Notes under the pieces: model-generated
Told to the model about the DNA's origin: nothing
The model's input: the letters and a program-made list of their open reading frames with translations, nothing else
Database searches by the model: none
NCBI GenBank assembly: GCA_016712045.1
Contig: JADJRV010000024.1
Coordinates: 1-64,000 of the forward strand
Reading direction: 5' to 3'
DNA from: Chloracidobacterium sp.
GTDB lineage: Bacteria > Acidobacteriota > Blastocatellia > Pyrinomonadales > Pyrinomonadaceae
Length of the DNA: 64,000 nucleotides
Shown: positions 63,334-64,000 of the stretch, in pieces
Position numbering within the stretch: position 1 is the stretch's first letter
Layout of the letters: every line of letters starts with the position of its first letter
Made by a program: the position numbers and the translations under genes

Positions 63334-63957
63334 TTATTCCGCCATCGTTTTTGCGATGGTTTCTTTCATTGACTGATAAATACGTTCGCCGCCGCCGACA
63401 AACACGCCGCGCAAGTGGCCCTCGCGATCAACGAGTAGCGATTGCGGTACGACCTGCTGTTTTGTGATCTTGTAAAACTCATTTGTCGAGGCGTTAGCGC
63501 TGCTGGCGATCGTGTAATTGAGCTGTTTCTGCTCGACAAATTTCTTTATCTTGTCGATCGGTTCTGGCGTCCCGGCACCGTCGCCGATATTTAGTCCGAT
63601 GACCTCAAGACCCTGCTCGCGGTACTGATTTTGAAATTCGATAAGCGTCGGCATCTCCGCAATACACGGCCCGCACCAGGTGCCCCAAATAGTTACTAAA
63701 AGTACCTTGCCTTTTTTGTCCGAGAGCTTGAATTTACCACCGTCCAGCAGCACAAATTCCGCCTCAGCCAGCCCCGTCGCAAGCGGTGGAAATGCCGTCG
63801 ATTTAGCGGTATTGTCACCAGGCTTGGCGTTGGTATTGCCCGTAGCTTTAGCCGTATTATTCCCCGTCGCCGTCTGCGTACCGCCGCACCCTGTAAGGCT
63901 CGAAAACGCGAGCGTTAAAGCTATAAATAATGCCAGTGTTGTAATAGATCTTTTCAT
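63334..63957 (-). CDS. TlpA-like thiol-disulfide oxidoreductase, lipoprotein
   Basis: A 207-residue exported thioredoxin-fold protein. The ATG at 63955-63957 starts a lipoprotein signal ending LTGC, followed by an Asn/Thr/Ala-rich tether. The redoxin domain has VTIWGTWCGPCIAEMP (CGPC pair) and the cis-Pro in VVPQSLLVDREGH. Such proteins reduce periplasmic disulfides, for example in cytochrome c maturation. The gene is intact, unlike the redoxin at 20183. Confidence 0.9.
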   Translation of the reverse strand: MKRSITTLALFIALTLAFSSLTGCGGTQTATGNNTAKATGNTNAKPGDNTAKSTAFPPLATGLAEAEFVLLDGGKFKLSDKKGKVLLVTIWGTWCGPCIAEMPTLIEFQNQYREQGLEVIGLNIGDGAGTPEPIDKIKKFVEQKQLNYTIASSANASTNEFYKITKQQVVPQSLLVDREGHLRGVFVGGGERIYQSMKETIAKTMAE

Positions 63958-64000
63958 TAATTCCTCATAGCGCGGCACGTCGCCGTCACGTATTTTAGTC

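Overview
This window looks like chromosomal DNA of a Gram-negative, aerobic, heterotrophic bacterium of mid GC content, most likely an Acidobacteriota member near Blastocatellia/Pyrinomonadales. That placement is inferred from several giant secreted Vps10/sortilin-type beta-propeller proteins, DUF4097 and zinc-ribbon/RDD proteins, an ECF sigma/anti-sigma module and gene content overall; no rRNA is present to prove it. Many conserved single-copy genes (era, prmA, aroA, aroK, nadB, sbcC, kynU) are split by single-base frameshifts, often in homopolymers. This points to uncorrected long-read indels rather than gene decay. Coordinates given here span the whole reconstructed gene.

Region 1-17 kb is dominated by tryptophan/kynurenine catabolism. 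A RidA-type deaminase (1265) and 3-hydroxyanthranilate 3,4-dioxygenase (4527) lie apart from a tight plus-strand operon (9100-16940): ACMS decarboxylase, a Phd/VapC-type toxin-antitoxin pair, kynureninase, a molybdenum formate dehydrogenase, kynurenine 3-monooxygenase and a KynB-type cyclase/formamidase. KynB releases formate from N-formylkynurenine, so a formate dehydrogenase translationally coupled to kmo makes metabolic sense. Tryptophan dioxygenase and aminomuconate semialdehyde dehydrogenase are not in the window. MsrA, a zinc alcohol dehydrogenase, a DUF1697 protein, a methyltransferase and a large Vps10-like secreted protein fill the rest.

Region 17-41 kb is mostly housekeeping: an SDR epimerase, a cytochrome c, an acyl-CoA synthetase, a TlpA-like redoxin, nadB, LysM and BON proteins, aroA-aroK, an RsbW/RsbV partner-switching pair, a TPR protein, era-prmA, a Ycf48-like propeller protein, rnhA-sbcC, an ECF sigma factor with anti-sigma factor and DUF4097 protein, and MoxR-DUF58.

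Region 41-64 kb holds a type IV pilin-like protein, tRNA-Val(CAC), mobA, a PLP decarboxylase, a second Vps10-like giant, a TspO-like protein overlapping a fused aroDE, a zinc-ribbon protein, a secreted caspase-like protease with two Tudor-like repeats, a ThiF/MoeB enzyme, NDH-2, a propeller/Fn3-like protein, an SDR, rlmB, DUF2203, a zinc-ribbon RDD protein, an NFACT-R protein without NFACT-N, and a TlpA lipoprotein.

The most unusual feature is a dispersed set of short palindromic arrays built from degenerate units of fixed length (7, 9 or 10 bases). In most of them the unit register runs through the hairpin loop into the opposite arm. Some lie between genes; others sit in frame inside nadB, aroDE (twice) and prmA, or supply the start or stop codon of rlmB and of a propeller gene. 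A different REP-like motif occurs as an inverted pair at 35.4 kb and in frame inside kmo.
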